Shown here: positions 43,830-51,904 of the stretch, piece by piece
How positions within the stretch are numbered: position 1 is the first letter of the stretch
Layout of the letters: each line of letters starts with the position of its first letter
DNA from: Rhodoferax sp.
Lineage (GTDB): Bacteria > Pseudomonadota > Gammaproteobacteria > Burkholderiales > Burkholderiaceae_C
DNA length: 64,000 nt
Assembly: GCF_018780565.1 (NCBI RefSeq)
Contig: NZ_JADMJN010000002.1
Location: forward strand, 186,001-250,000
Direction: 5' to 3'
Made by a program: the position numbers and the translations under genes
The notes under the pieces: generated by a model
Database searches by the model: none
What the model was told of the DNA's origin: nothing
Seen by the model: the letters and a program-made list of their open reading frames with translations, nothing else

Positions 43830-44939
43830 ATGAACGCACAAGCCCCTTCCAGCGCATTCGCGCCACTCCAGAACGACACCTTCATTCGCGCCTGCCTGCG
43901 CCAGTCCACCGACCACACGCCAGTGTGGCTGATGCGCCAGGCGGGTCGCTATCTGCCCGAATACCGTGCCACCCGCGCCAAGGCTGGCAGCTTTATGGGC
44001 CTGGCGACCAACACCGACTACGCCACTGAAGTCACGCTGCAGCCGCTGGAGCGCTACCCGCTGGACGCCGCCATTCTGTTCAGCGACATCCTCACCGTGC
44101 CCGATGCAATGGGCCTGGGCCTTTCCTTTGCGTTGGGCGAAGGCCCCAAATTTGCCCATCCGGTGCGCGACGAAGCCGCCGTGGCCAAACTGGCCGTGCC
44201 CGACATGGGCAAGCTGCGCTATGTGTTTGACGCTGTCACCTCCATCCGCAAGGCCCTGAATGGCCGCGTGCCGCTCATCGGTTTTTCCGGCAGCCCTTGG
44301 ACCTTGTCGTGCTACATGGTCGAAGGAGCGGGCTCCGATGACTACCGGCTGGTCAAGACCATGATGTACAGCCGCCCGGACCTGATGCACAAGATGCTGC
44401 AGATCAACGCCGATGCCGTAGCGCTCTACCTCAACACCCAGATTGAAGCCGGCGCCCAGGCCGTGATGATTTTTGACAGCTGGGGCGGCGTGCTGGCCGA
44501 TGGTGCGTTTCAGGAATTCAGCCTGGCCTACACGGCCCGGGTGCTGGCGCAGGTCAAAAAGGAGCACAACGGGGTGCGCATTCCCCGCATCGTCTTTACC
44601 AAGGGCGGCGGACTCTGGCTGAAAGACATGGGCCAGCTCGACTGCGAGGTGCTGGGGCTGGACTGGACCGTCAACCTGGCCAAGGCCCGCGCCCTCGTGG
44701 GTGAGAGCAAGGCGCTGCAGGGCAATATCGACCCGAACGTGCTGTTTGCCAATCCGCCCCAAATCGAGGCGGAAGTGGTCAAAGTGCTCAACAGTTTTGG
44801 CACGCCGTTCATCGGCGAGGGCACCGGCCCCACCCATATTTTCAATCTCGGCCATGGCATAAGTCAGCACACACCCCCAGACAATGTGGCGGTTTTAGTG
44901 AAGGCGGTGCACGAGCACTCGCGTCGACTGCGGGCCTGA
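43830..44939 (+). CDS. hemE: Uroporphyrinogen decarboxylase HemE
   Basis: The 369-residue protein has [63 protein letters not shown] and HIFNLGHGI, the standard HemE signatures. It removes four carboxyls from uroporphyrinogen III to give coproporphyrinogen III in heme synthesis. The start is ATG 43830, which fits the family's N-terminus; upstream in-frame sequence overlaps the receiver gene. A strong terminator follows. Confidence 0.97.
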   Translation: MNAQAPSSAFAPLQNDTFIRACLRQSTDHTPVWLMRQAGRYLPEYRATRAKAGSFMGLATNTDYATEVTLQPLERYPLDAAILFSDILTVPDAMGLGLSFALGEGPKFAHPVRDEAAVAKLAVPDMGKLRYVFDAVTSIRKALNGRVPLIGFSGSPWTLSCYMVEGAGSDDYRLVKTMMYSRPDLMHKMLQINADAVALYLNTQIEAGAQAVMIFDSWGGVLADGAFQEFSLAYTARVLAQVKKEHNGVRIPRIVFTKGGGLWLKDMGQLDCEVLGLDWTVNLAKARALVGESKALQGNIDPNVLFANPPQIEAEVVKVLNSFGTPFIGEGTGPTHIFNLGHGISQHTPPDNVAVLVKAVHEHSRRLRA

Positions 44940-45289
44940 TATTCCGGGCAAAAAGGCCTTAGCATTTTTTTGCCCGGTTTTGTCAGTGAGCTACCACTTA
45001 TTCACAAAATTTTTGCTGCGGTGCGCAAGAGAGGCCCTTTGGAGGGCCTCTGTGCTATAAAACCAATAGCGATCGTAAGTCCTTGATTTATATAAAGTTA
45101 AATTTTTGCTTTTTTTGTGGGCAGTCCAGTAAAAGCCTTGATTTTCAAGGGCTGGACGGCACTGAAGGCAGGATATCAACAAAGTTATCCACAGAAACTC
45201 TGGATGTCGTTCAAATCTCTTACAAATCAAAGACTTAAGCGCTATTTCGCAAGTTCACATCAACTAAAAGCCTCAACTCGCTCCTTTGC
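44940..45289. other. 350-bp AT-rich hemE-priA intergenic region with two DnaA boxes
   Basis: The region contains the hemE terminator, a perfect dyad GAGGCCCT-TTGG-AGGGCCTC at 45031-45050, a half copy of the dispersed element at 45054, and an AT-rich run around 45080-45120. Two matches to the strict DnaA-box consensus TTATNCACA are present: TTATTCACA at 44998-45006 and TTATCCACA at 45185-45193. No gene is convincing here; an 80-codon minus-strand frame (44991-45230) has no recognisable features. Confidence 0.55.
44944..44980 (+). terminator. Terminator of hemE
   Basis: CCGGGCAAAAA at 44944-44954 pairs exactly with TTTTTGCCCGG at 44967-44977, followed by TTT. The A/T arms give it a bidirectional look. 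Confidence 0.8.
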
Positions 45290-47422
45290 ATGACGCACCT
45301 GCTTTCGGTTCTGGTTCACACCCCTGCGCACAGTCAGGTGGACGGGCCGCTTACCTACCGAAGTGAGCTCGCACTCAGTCCCGGCGTGCTGGTGCGCGTG
45401 CCGCTGGGCAAGCGCGAGATCCTGGGTGTAGTGTGGGATGCCCCGGAGTGCGTCGCCAGTGTGCTGGATCCGGGCAAATTGCGCCCCATTGCAGGCGCGC
45501 TGGACGGCATTGCGCCCTTGAGCCTGGCTTGGCGGCAATTGCTTACCTTTGCCGCCAGCTATTACCAGCGCTCGGCGGGCGAGGTGGCGCTGGCGGCCTT
45601 GCCGCCCCAGCTGCGCGACCTGAATACCCAGCAACTGGCGCGCCGGCTCAAGCGCCATGCCAAACCTGCCGAGCCGGATTCGGATGAAAATCGATCTGCT
45701 ATTGATTCGCTAGCGTTAACACCAGAGCAAACGAGGGCCATCAACCAATTTGATGCTGAAACAGGGCCGTTTTTACTGTTTGGCTCGACCGGCAGCGGCA
45801 AGACCGAGGTCTATTTGCACTGTGTGCAGCAGCTGCTGGCACAAGACCCCAGCGCCCAAGCCATGGTGATGGTGCCCGAGATCAATCTCACCCCCCAGCT
45901 TGAGGATCGCTTCATGGCCCGCTTCAAGCCGCTCTATGGCGACAGCGCGGTGGTCTCCCTGCACAGCGGCATGACCCCCGCGCAGCGCCTCAAGAGCTGG
46001 CTGGCAGCCCATAGCGGCCGCGCCCGGATTGTCTTGGGAACCCGCATGGCCGTCTTTGCATCCCTGCCGAGCCTGAAGCTGATCATCGTGGATGAAGAGC
46101 ACGACCCCAGCTACAAGCAGCAGGAGGGCGCCCGCTACTCGGCGCGCGACCTGGCGGTGTACCGCGGCCGGCTGGAAGGCGCCAAGGTCATGCTCGGCTC
46201 GGCCACCCCGTCACTGGAGAGCTGGCACCACAGCCGCCCGGCCTGTGAAGGCGGGCGTTATGTGCGCCTGGAAATGCCCAGCCGCATCGGCAGCGCCAGC
46301 CTGCCTTTGGTGCGCCGGGTGGACATGAACCACCAGCCCAAGAAGTGTGTGTTTTCCCCGCCCTTGCTCGACGCCATCACGCAGCGCATCGCACGCGGCG
46401 AGCAAAGCATGGTGTTCCTGAACCGGCGCGGCTATGCACCGGTCTTGCATTGCAGTGACTGCGACTGGAAAAGCGAATGCCCGCATTGCAGCGCGTTTCG
46501 CGTGTTTCACAAAATTGACCGTACCCTGCGTTGCCACCATTGCGGCTTCACCGAGCGGGTGCCACGCGCCTGCCCCGCTTGTGGCAACCCGGACATCGCC
46601 CCGCTGGGGCGCGGTACCGAGAAGCTTGAGGAGCATCTGGCGGAACTGCTGGCGGCGGTGCGCCGTCCCAACTCGGTCAGCCCTGAATGGCCCGAAGGCG
46701 AACCGGTGCGCATTGCCCGCATTGATGCCGACACCACCAAACTCAAAGGCGAGCTGGAGTCTCAACTGGCCCGGGTGCACTCGGGCGAGGTCGATGTGCT
46801 GGTGGGCACGCAGATGATTGCCAAGGGCCATGATTTTCGGCGCATCACCCTGGTTGCGGCCGTCAATCCGGATTCAGCGCTTTTTTCCAGCGATTTCCGG
46901 GCACCTGAGCGTTTGTTCAGTCTGTTGATGCAGGCCGCAGGCCGTGCCGGGCGTGATGCCGATATCAGCGGCCAGAGCGAGATGTGGGTGCAAACCTTTC
47001 ACCCCAAGCACGCCCTGTTTGAAGCCCTCAAGCGCCACGATTACCCGGCCTTTGCGGCGCAGCAGCTTAAGGAGCGCGAGCAAGCCGCCATGCCGCCGTT
47101 CAGCTTCCAGGCCCTGGTGCGGGCCGAGGCGCGCACGCAGGAGGTGGCGCAAGGGTTTCTGACCCGCGCCAGTGCGGCGGTTGACGAGATGCCGCAGGCC
47201 CAGAGCATCCGCAACAACATCTCCCTGTATCCTGCCGTGCCCATGAGCATTCAGCGCATCGCCAACGTCGAGCGGGCTCAAATGTTGATCGAGAGTCCGT
47301 CGCGTGCCGCGCTGCAGCTTTTCCTGACGCAATGGCAGGCGGTGTTGCACGCCACCCGCCACCAACCTGAGGGCAAGGGTCTGATCCGCTGGGCGGTGGA
47401 CGTGGACCCGCTGGCGATTTAA
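45290..47422 (+). CDS. priA: Primosomal protein N' (PriA helicase)
   Basis: The 710-residue replication-restart helicase starts with the DNA-binding domain (MTHLLSVLVHTPAHSQVDGP) followed by Walker A GSTGSGKTEVYLHCV, the DEEHDPSYKQ Walker B, and paired zinc-binding Cys (HCSDCDW..CPHC, CHHCGF, CPACGN). The helicase motifs TQMIAKGHDF and AAGRAGRDA are intact. It loads DnaB at stalled forks. Codons 137-154 overlap a degenerate copy of the dispersed element just before the helicase core. Confidence 0.97.
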   Translation: MTHLLSVLVHTPAHSQVDGPLTYRSELALSPGVLVRVPLGKREILGVVWDAPECVASVLDPGKLRPIAGALDGIAPLSLAWRQLLTFAASYYQRSAGEVALAALPPQLRDLNTQQLARRLKRHAKPAEPDSDENRSAIDSLALTPEQTRAINQFDAETGPFLLFGSTGSGKTEVYLHCVQQLLAQDPSAQAMVMVPEINLTPQLEDRFMARFKPLYGDSAVVSLHSGMTPAQRLKSWLAAHSGRARIVLGTRMAVFASLPSLKLIIVDEEHDPSYKQQEGARYSARDLAVYRGRLEGAKVMLGSATPSLESWHHSRPACEGGRYVRLEMPSRIGSASLPLVRRVDMNHQPKKCVFSPPLLDAITQRIARGEQSMVFLNRRGYAPVLHCSDCDWKSECPHCSAFRVFHKIDRTLRCHHCGFTERVPRACPACGNPDIAPLGRGTEKLEEHLAELLAAVRRPNSVSPEWPEGEPVRIARIDADTTKLKGELESQLARVHSGEVDVLVGTQMIAKGHDFRRITLVAAVNPDSALFSSDFRAPERLFSLLMQAAGRAGRDADISGQSEMWVQTFHPKHALFEALKRHDYPAFAAQQLKEREQAAMPPFSFQALVRAEARTQEVAQGFLTRASAAVDEMPQAQSIRNNISLYPAVPMSIQRIANVERAQMLIESPSRAALQLFLTQWQAVLHATRHQPEGKGLIRWAVDVDPLAI
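45698..45751 (+). repeat. Dispersed 54-bp element, copy F inside priA
   Basis: It starts GCTATTGATTCGCTAGC and has ACGAGGGCCAT at 34-44. It is read in frame as A-I-D-S-L-A-L-T-P-E-Q-T-R-A-I-N-Q-F, the variable linker before Walker A. Confidence 0.55.
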
Positions 47423-47510
47423 GTTGCCAATCCCTGCAACCGGCTCGCCCTGCTGGTCCAACTACCCGGACTGTCACCGATTGACGTCGAATAGTTCAGG
47501 TTTAAACTGT

Positions 47511-47564
47511 TTCTTCATGAATAGCTTTCGCATCAACTGCGCAGCTTGCTGCTGAATCAATAGC
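47511..47564 (-). repeat. Dispersed 54-bp element, copy H (reverse)
   Basis: On the minus strand it starts GCTATTGATTCAGCAGC and has TGCGCAG at 22-28 and AAAGCTATTCA at 37-47. It is intergenic, ahead of the MarR gene. Confidence 0.6.
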
Positions 47565-47584
47565 CCATCAGGAGATTGCGACTT

Positions 47585-48067
47585 ATGGACAAGAAAGGCC
47601 GCCTGCCCGATCCCTCTTCTGCGGAGCACCCCGACGCACTGCGTGTCTGGCTGCGTCTGCGCACCTGCACCCAGCTGATCGAGAATCAGATTCGCGCCGG
47701 GCTGCGTGATCGCTTTGGCTCCACCCTGCCGCGTTTCGATTTTCTGGCCCAATTGGCGGGCGCCCCGGATGGGCTGAAGATGAACGAGCTGTCCCGTCGC
47801 CTGATGGTGACTGGGGGTAACGTGACAGGTGTCACCGATCAACTGGTTTGCGAGAGTCTGGTTGAGCGTGTAGCGGTGCCGGGCGACCGCCGCGCCTGCC
47901 GAATCAAACTCACAGCCAAAGGGCGCGAGCAATTGAGCGAGATGGCGAGCGAGCATGAAGCCTGGGTGGCAGATGCGTTCACCGGCCTGAGTACCAAAGA
48001 CATTGCCAGTTTGCAGCGATTGCTGAGCCGGCTCAGCGCATCAGCTTGTCCAGCGCCCCGGACTTGA
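47585..48067 (+). CDS. MarR-family transcriptional regulator
   Basis: The ~160-residue protein has a dimerising helix (WLRLRTCTQLIENQIRAGLR) and a winged helix (MNELSRRLMVTGGNVTGVTD, then the wing VPGDRRACRIKLTAKGREQL). The order and length fit MarR. It probably senses a small aromatic or other organic compound. ATG 47585 is used. Its last 35 bases overlap the convergent FecR gene. The controlled genes are not obvious. Confidence 0.9.
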   Translation: MDKKGRLPDPSSAEHPDALRVWLRLRTCTQLIENQIRAGLRDRFGSTLPRFDFLAQLAGAPDGLKMNELSRRLMVTGGNVTGVTDQLVCESLVERVAVPGDRRACRIKLTAKGREQLSEMASEHEAWVADAFTGLSTKDIASLQRLLSRLSASACPAPRT

Positions 48068-48719
48068 AGACGCTGCCCACGGTCGTCTCCAGCTTGCGCC
48101 CGGCAGGGCGTCGCTTGCCCGTGAAGCCGCGCGGCACCAGTTCGGGTTCGCCGCCAAACGCCACCTGACCGGGGTCGACACTCACCTGCGTACCGTCGAC
48201 CGCCAGCAGCGTGGCCGCCCCCGTGTTCACCTTGAGGTAAGTGCCGGTGGGCGCGTCATTGACGCTTTCGGGGGTGACTGAAATTTCGATATCGGTGCCG
48301 CGAATGCCGATGGTGGCAGTGTTGCTGGCAAAGGACACCCGTTGGCGTCGAGTTGCTTTGCCCGAGATGTAGCGCAGCCCGCCCTTGACGATGGCGATGG
48401 TTTTTTGGCGCTTGCTCACGGGACCTTTGAGGCGCAGTTCCTTGAGCTGGATCGCTGAGTCAGGCCGCAGGGCCATGCGGGCGCCATCGTCAAAGCGCAG
48501 CAGCGCCTCACTGTCGTCGTTGCTGAGCAATTCATCACCCTGTTCCAGTTGTGTGCCCACGGCCAGCGGCATGCGCACGTCGCCGCGCTGCACAGTCACC
48601 TCGCCGGTGACGGCCAGAACCCGTGCCGCCTGGGCTGGCAGGGCCAGCGCAAGCGCCAGAGCGGCAAGCGGTAGGGCATCCCGGCACTTGAGCCGGGTCG
48701 AGCTGAGGAGTTTGATCAT
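48033..48719 (-). CDS. FecR-domain exported protein
   Basis: The 228-residue protein has a signal peptide (LAALALALALPAQAARVLA) and a FecR domain: VQRGDVRMPLAVGTQLEQGD, LLRFDDGARMALRPDSAIQL and GIRGTDIEISVTPES. No N-terminal anti-sigma domain or transmembrane segment apart from the signal is present, and no sigma factor or TonB receptor is adjacent, so it is not a classic iron-uptake regulator. FecR-like exported proteins elsewhere accompany CHASE2 sensors; here a CHASE2 gene lies 25 kb away. Confidence 0.88.
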   Translation of the reverse strand: MIKLLSSTRLKCRDALPLAALALALALPAQAARVLAVTGEVTVQRGDVRMPLAVGTQLEQGDELLSNDDSEALLRFDDGARMALRPDSAIQLKELRLKGPVSKRQKTIAIVKGGLRYISGKATRRQRVSFASNTATIGIRGTDIEISVTPESVNDAPTGTYLKVNTGAATLLAVDGTQVSVDPGQVAFGGEPELVPRGFTGKRRPAGRKLETTVGSVFKSGALDKLMR

Positions 48720-48777
48720 GGTCTTGAATATCTGGAAAAATTGGGGGCACTAAACCTTAAACTCCCGTGAACAGCAT

Positions 48778-49917
48778 ATGCCGACCGCCATGGGATCCAT
48801 TCTTGAATATACAGCGACAAGCCGCTGCGCCTGGGCGCGGGGTGGGGCGTGGGCTGGGGCATTGCTTGTGGCAGGCTTGCTGACGGGTTGTGCCGACATG
48901 GGCTACTACCTGCAGTCGGTGGGGGGGCACCTGCAGCTCATGCAGGCGGCCCGGCCTGTGCCGCAGTGGCTGGCCGATGAAGAGGTTTCCCCGGTCCTGA
49001 AAGAGCGTCTTGCCCTGGCCCAGCGTATGCGTCAGTTTGCGGTGAGCCGTTTGGGCTTGCCGGACAATGCCAGCTACAAGGGTTACGCGGATTTGCAGCG
49101 CCGCTCTGTGGTGTGGAATGTGGTCGCGGCTCCGGAGCTGTCGCTCACCCTGAAGACCTGGTGCTTCGCGGTCACAGGTTGTGTCGGTTACCGCGGCTAT
49201 TTCAGCGAATCGGAGGCTCGTGCGCAGGCCGCCCATCTCAAAGCGCAGGGGCTGGAGGTCAGTGTGTACGGCGTGCCCGCCTACTCCACGCTGGGCTGGA
49301 TGAACTGGGCTGGCGGGGACCCCCTGCTCAATACCTTCATCCATTACCCGGAGGGTGAGCTGGCGCGGATGATTTTTCATGAACTGGCGCACCAGATCCT
49401 GTACGTGAAGGACGACACCCTGTTCAACGAGTCCTTTGCAACTGCCGTGGAGCGGCTGGGCGGCGAGCGCTGGCTGGCCGAGCAGGGCTCGCAAGCGGCC
49501 CGGCGTGACTACGCGGAGTTGGACGCCCGACGCCGCCAGTTCCGCTCCTTGTGCCTTGCCACGCGCCAGCGTCTGGCCCACATTTACAAGCAAAATGAGC
49601 TTCAGGCCCTCGACACACCTACGACTTTAGCTATGAAAAATGAAGCGATGCAGGTTTTCCGGGATGACTATGCCAAGTTGCGCGCCAGTTGGAATGGCTA
49701 CGCCGGGTACGACATCTGGGTGGCTGGCGCCAACAATGCCGCATTGGGTGCCCAGGCGGCCTACGACGAACTGGTGCCGGCTTTTGAGGCCTTGTTCGTG
49801 CGCGAGGGCCGTGATTGGCCCCGGTTTTATGATGTGGTCCGACAGCTGGCGAATCAGCCGGCCGTCCAACGGACCGAAGCCTTGCAAAAAATACGAATGG
49901 AGCGAACAAGTGGCTGA
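48778..49917 (+). CDS. Predicted lipoprotein aminopeptidase (HExxH metallopeptidase)
   Basis: The 379-residue protein has a lipoprotein signal ending LLVAGLLTGCADMG, so it is anchored in the envelope. The zinc motif is HELAHQ (H-E-x-x-H) in MIFHELAHQILYVKDDTLFN, with the downstream ESFATAVE Glu as the likely third ligand. This fits the predicted aminopeptidase family COG4324 (PF10023). A reverse copy of the 54-bp element is included around residues 272-290. The next gene starts on a GTG 8 bases before this stop. Confidence 0.87.
   Translation: MPTAMGSILEYTATSRCAWARGGAWAGALLVAGLLTGCADMGYYLQSVGGHLQLMQAARPVPQWLADEEVSPVLKERLALAQRMRQFAVSRLGLPDNASYKGYADLQRRSVVWNVVAAPELSLTLKTWCFAVTGCVGYRGYFSESEARAQAAHLKAQGLEVSVYGVPAYSTLGWMNWAGGDPLLNTFIHYPEGELARMIFHELAHQILYVKDDTLFNESFATAVERLGGERWLAEQGSQAARRDYAELDARRRQFRSLCLATRQRLAHIYKQNELQALDTPTTLAMKNEAMQVFRDDYAKLRASWNGYAGYDIWVAGANNAALGAQAAYDELVPAFEALFVREGRDWPRFYDVVRQLANQPAVQRTEALQKIRMERTSG
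49593..49646 (-). repeat. Dispersed 54-bp element, copy I (reverse) inside aminopeptidase gene
   Basis: On the minus strand it begins GCTTCATTTTTCATAGC and has TCGAGGGCCTG at 34-44 of the unit. The host gene reads it in antisense without a stop. Confidence 0.65.
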
Positions 49918-50242
49918 TCTTCACATCCTGCGTCAACACGCACTGGGCCTGGACGAGGCTCGATCCATTGCCTTCAAATGGGCCGAGCATGCCGAAGAGG
50001 AGTTCGGCATGACCTGCATTTACGAAGAGGGCAAGACCGAGGATGAAGTTACGTTCAGTCGGTCCGGCGTCCATGGAACGCTGCATGTCACCAAGGAAAA
50101 ATTCGAACTCAATGCCAAGCTCGGTTTTCTGGTCGGCGCCTTCAAGGGGCGTATTGAGAGTGAGATTGTGAAAAATCTCGATGACCTGCTCAATGCTGAA
50201 CCCAAGGCCGCTGTGAAGGTGCTTGCCCCCCGAAAGAAATGA
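49910..50242 (+). CDS. Polyhydroxyalkanoic acid system protein (PHA_gran_rgn)
   Basis: The start is a GTG at 49910 that overlaps the aminopeptidase stop by eight bases, with GGAG ahead. The ~110-residue protein reads MADLHILRQHALGLDEARSI and KFELNAKLGFLVGAFKGRIE, the pattern of the PHA-system/granule-region family. Its role in PHA metabolism is known only by association. The next gene overlaps it by ATGA. A longer frame from 49640 would run inside the previous gene and is discarded. Confidence 0.85.
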   Translation: MADLHILRQHALGLDEARSIAFKWAEHAEEEFGMTCIYEEGKTEDEVTFSRSGVHGTLHVTKEKFELNAKLGFLVGAFKGRIESEIVKNLDDLLNAEPKAAVKVLAPRKK

Positions 50243-51498
50243 GCACAGCGCCTGCGGGGCCTCTGGCGGGGCTCAGGGTCATCGAACTCGGACAACTGAT
50301 TGCCGGGCCGTTTGCCGCCAAGACGCTGGCTGATTTTGGTGCCGATGTCATCAAGATCGAACCACCCGCGGCCCCAGGCGCGCCACCCGACTCAGGCGGC
50401 GACCCGCTGCGCAAGTGGCGACTGCTCAAAAATGGCACCTCCGTGTGGTGGCAGGTTCAGTCGCGCAACAAGCGTTCGGTGGTGCTGGACCTGAAACGAC
50501 CCGAAGCGCAGGAGATTGTGCGCAAGCTGGCCGCCGAGGCAGACGTCCTGATCGAAAATTTTCGACCTGGGGCCATGGAAGGCTGGGGCCTTGGCCCCGA
50601 AGTACTGCGTGCTGCGAACCCGGGGCTGGTCATGCTGCGCATCAGCGGCTACGGGCAGAGCGGTCCCTACCGTGATCGCCCCGGTTTCGGCGTTGTGGCC
50701 GAGGCCATGGGCGGCATGCGCCATCTGACCGGCGAGCCCGGGCGGGTTCCGGTTCGAGTTGGGGTGAGCATTGGAGATACCCTGGCGGCTTTGCACGGCG
50801 TGATTGGGGTGTTGATGGCCTTGTACCATCGCCATGCCACGGTCAGTGCCTCGGCACCCAAGGGGCGAGGTCAGGTGGTCGATGTGGCCTTGTACGAGGC
50901 CGTGTTCAATTGCATGGAAAGCTTGTTGCCTGAATACAGCGCATTTGGTGCGGTGCGTGGCCCGGCAGGCAGTGCCATGCCCGGCATCGCGCCAACCAAC
51001 GCCTACCGCTGCAAGGATCGTGGGCGTGGCGATGAATACGCCCTGATTGCCGGCAACGGCGACAGCATTTTCAAGCGACTGATGCAGTGCATTGGCCGGG
51101 CGGATCTGGCCCGCGATCCTTCCTTGGCGGACAACGCCGGGCGGGTTCGGCGCGTGCAGGAACTGGATGAGGCCATCGGGGTTTGGGCGCAATCCCGTCC
51201 GGTGGACGAGGTGCTGTCAGCGCTGGAGCAGGCGGGAGTCCCTGCCGGAAAGATCTACACCGTGGCAGATGTGGCTGCCGACCCCCACTATGCGGCCCGG
51301 GGCATGCTGGCCCAGGTCCGCATGGACGACGGCAGCAGCTTGACGGTCCCGGGCGTGGTACCCAAACTGTCCGATACCCCAGGCGGTCACCGACGGAACG
51401 CGCCGAACCTGGGGCAGGACACCGATGCGGTGCTGCGTGAGGTCGGGCTGACGCCCAGCCAGATCCTCGCCTTGCGTGAGCGTGGCGTGCTGGCGTAA
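50239..51498 (+). CDS. CaiB/BaiF-family CoA-transferase
   Basis: The 419-residue class III CoA-transferase starts at the ATG of an ATGA overlap and has GLRVIELGQLIAGPFAAKTL, ADFGADVIKIEPP and the Asp-containing region VRVGVSIGDTLAALHGVIGV. The conserved catalytic Asp is likely in the last segment. It moves CoA between carboxylic acids without ATP. Its coupling to the PHA-system gene points to CoA-thioester supply, but the substrates are unknown. Confidence 0.92.
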   Translation: MSTAPAGPLAGLRVIELGQLIAGPFAAKTLADFGADVIKIEPPAAPGAPPDSGGDPLRKWRLLKNGTSVWWQVQSRNKRSVVLDLKRPEAQEIVRKLAAEADVLIENFRPGAMEGWGLGPEVLRAANPGLVMLRISGYGQSGPYRDRPGFGVVAEAMGGMRHLTGEPGRVPVRVGVSIGDTLAALHGVIGVLMALYHRHATVSASAPKGRGQVVDVALYEAVFNCMESLLPEYSAFGAVRGPAGSAMPGIAPTNAYRCKDRGRGDEYALIAGNGDSIFKRLMQCIGRADLARDPSLADNAGRVRRVQELDEAIGVWAQSRPVDEVLSALEQAGVPAGKIYTVADVAADPHYAARGMLAQVRMDDGSSLTVPGVVPKLSDTPGGHRRNAPNLGQDTDAVLREVGLTPSQILALRERGVLA

Positions 51499-51511
51499 AA
51501 GCCGGGTGTGA

Positions 51512-51766
51512 TCAGCTCAGTGATTTGATCAGGTCGATGTACTGCTGCATCGCATCTTTCTCGCTGGTGCCTTTGAGTCCGTTCCATGCATCCCATTTCG
51601 CGCGCCCGACCATGTCGGTGAAGCCCGGTCGTTTTTCCGTGTTGTCGCCCACACTGCCTTGTTTGTAGAGTGCGTAGATCTTGAGCAGGGTGGCGTTGTC
51701 GGGGCGTTCGGTCAGGTTTTTTGAACTGGCTGCAGCGGCTTCAAATTTGGCTTTGAGTGCGGACAT
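51512..51766 (-). CDS. Acyl-CoA-binding protein (ACBP)
   Basis: The 84-residue protein is a single ACBP domain, uncommon but known in bacteria. The order is FEAAAASSKNLTERPDNATL, KIYALYKQGSVGDNTEKRPG and KWDAWNGLKGTSEKDAMQQY, matching the eukaryotic ACBP helix pattern with the Tyr, Lys and Trp contacts for the acyl-CoA head group. It buffers long-chain acyl-CoA in the cytoplasm. It lies between a CoA-transferase and a wax-ester synthase, both users of acyl-CoA. Confidence 0.93.
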   Translation of the reverse strand: MSALKAKFEAAAASSKNLTERPDNATLLKIYALYKQGSVGDNTEKRPGFTDMVGRAKWDAWNGLKGTSEKDAMQQYIDLIKSLS

Positions 51767-51904
51767 GGGTTTCTCCGGATAGGGGCAATACCCCACACAA
51801 TTGGGGTACTTGCGCTGTATCTTACGGGGCGTTTTGCCTACAGAATAGGGGGTCTTCCCCAAGCACTGTCTTTGCGACATCACATCGTCCCGCCAGGAGT
51901 TTTC

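Noticed and set aside
44991..45230. 79-codon minus-strand frame in the hemE-priA gap
   Set aside because: Basic, no family, and covers repeat, hairpin and DnaA-box features that better explain the sequence.
44940..45289. Chromosomal origin oriC
   Set aside because: Only two DnaA boxes and no dnaA, dnaN, rpmH or parAB genes next to it; kept only as a DnaA-site candidate.
49640..49909. N-terminal extension of the PHA-system protein
   Set aside because: The extension lies wholly inside the aminopeptidase gene and has no family similarity; GTG 49910 gives the expected N-terminus.
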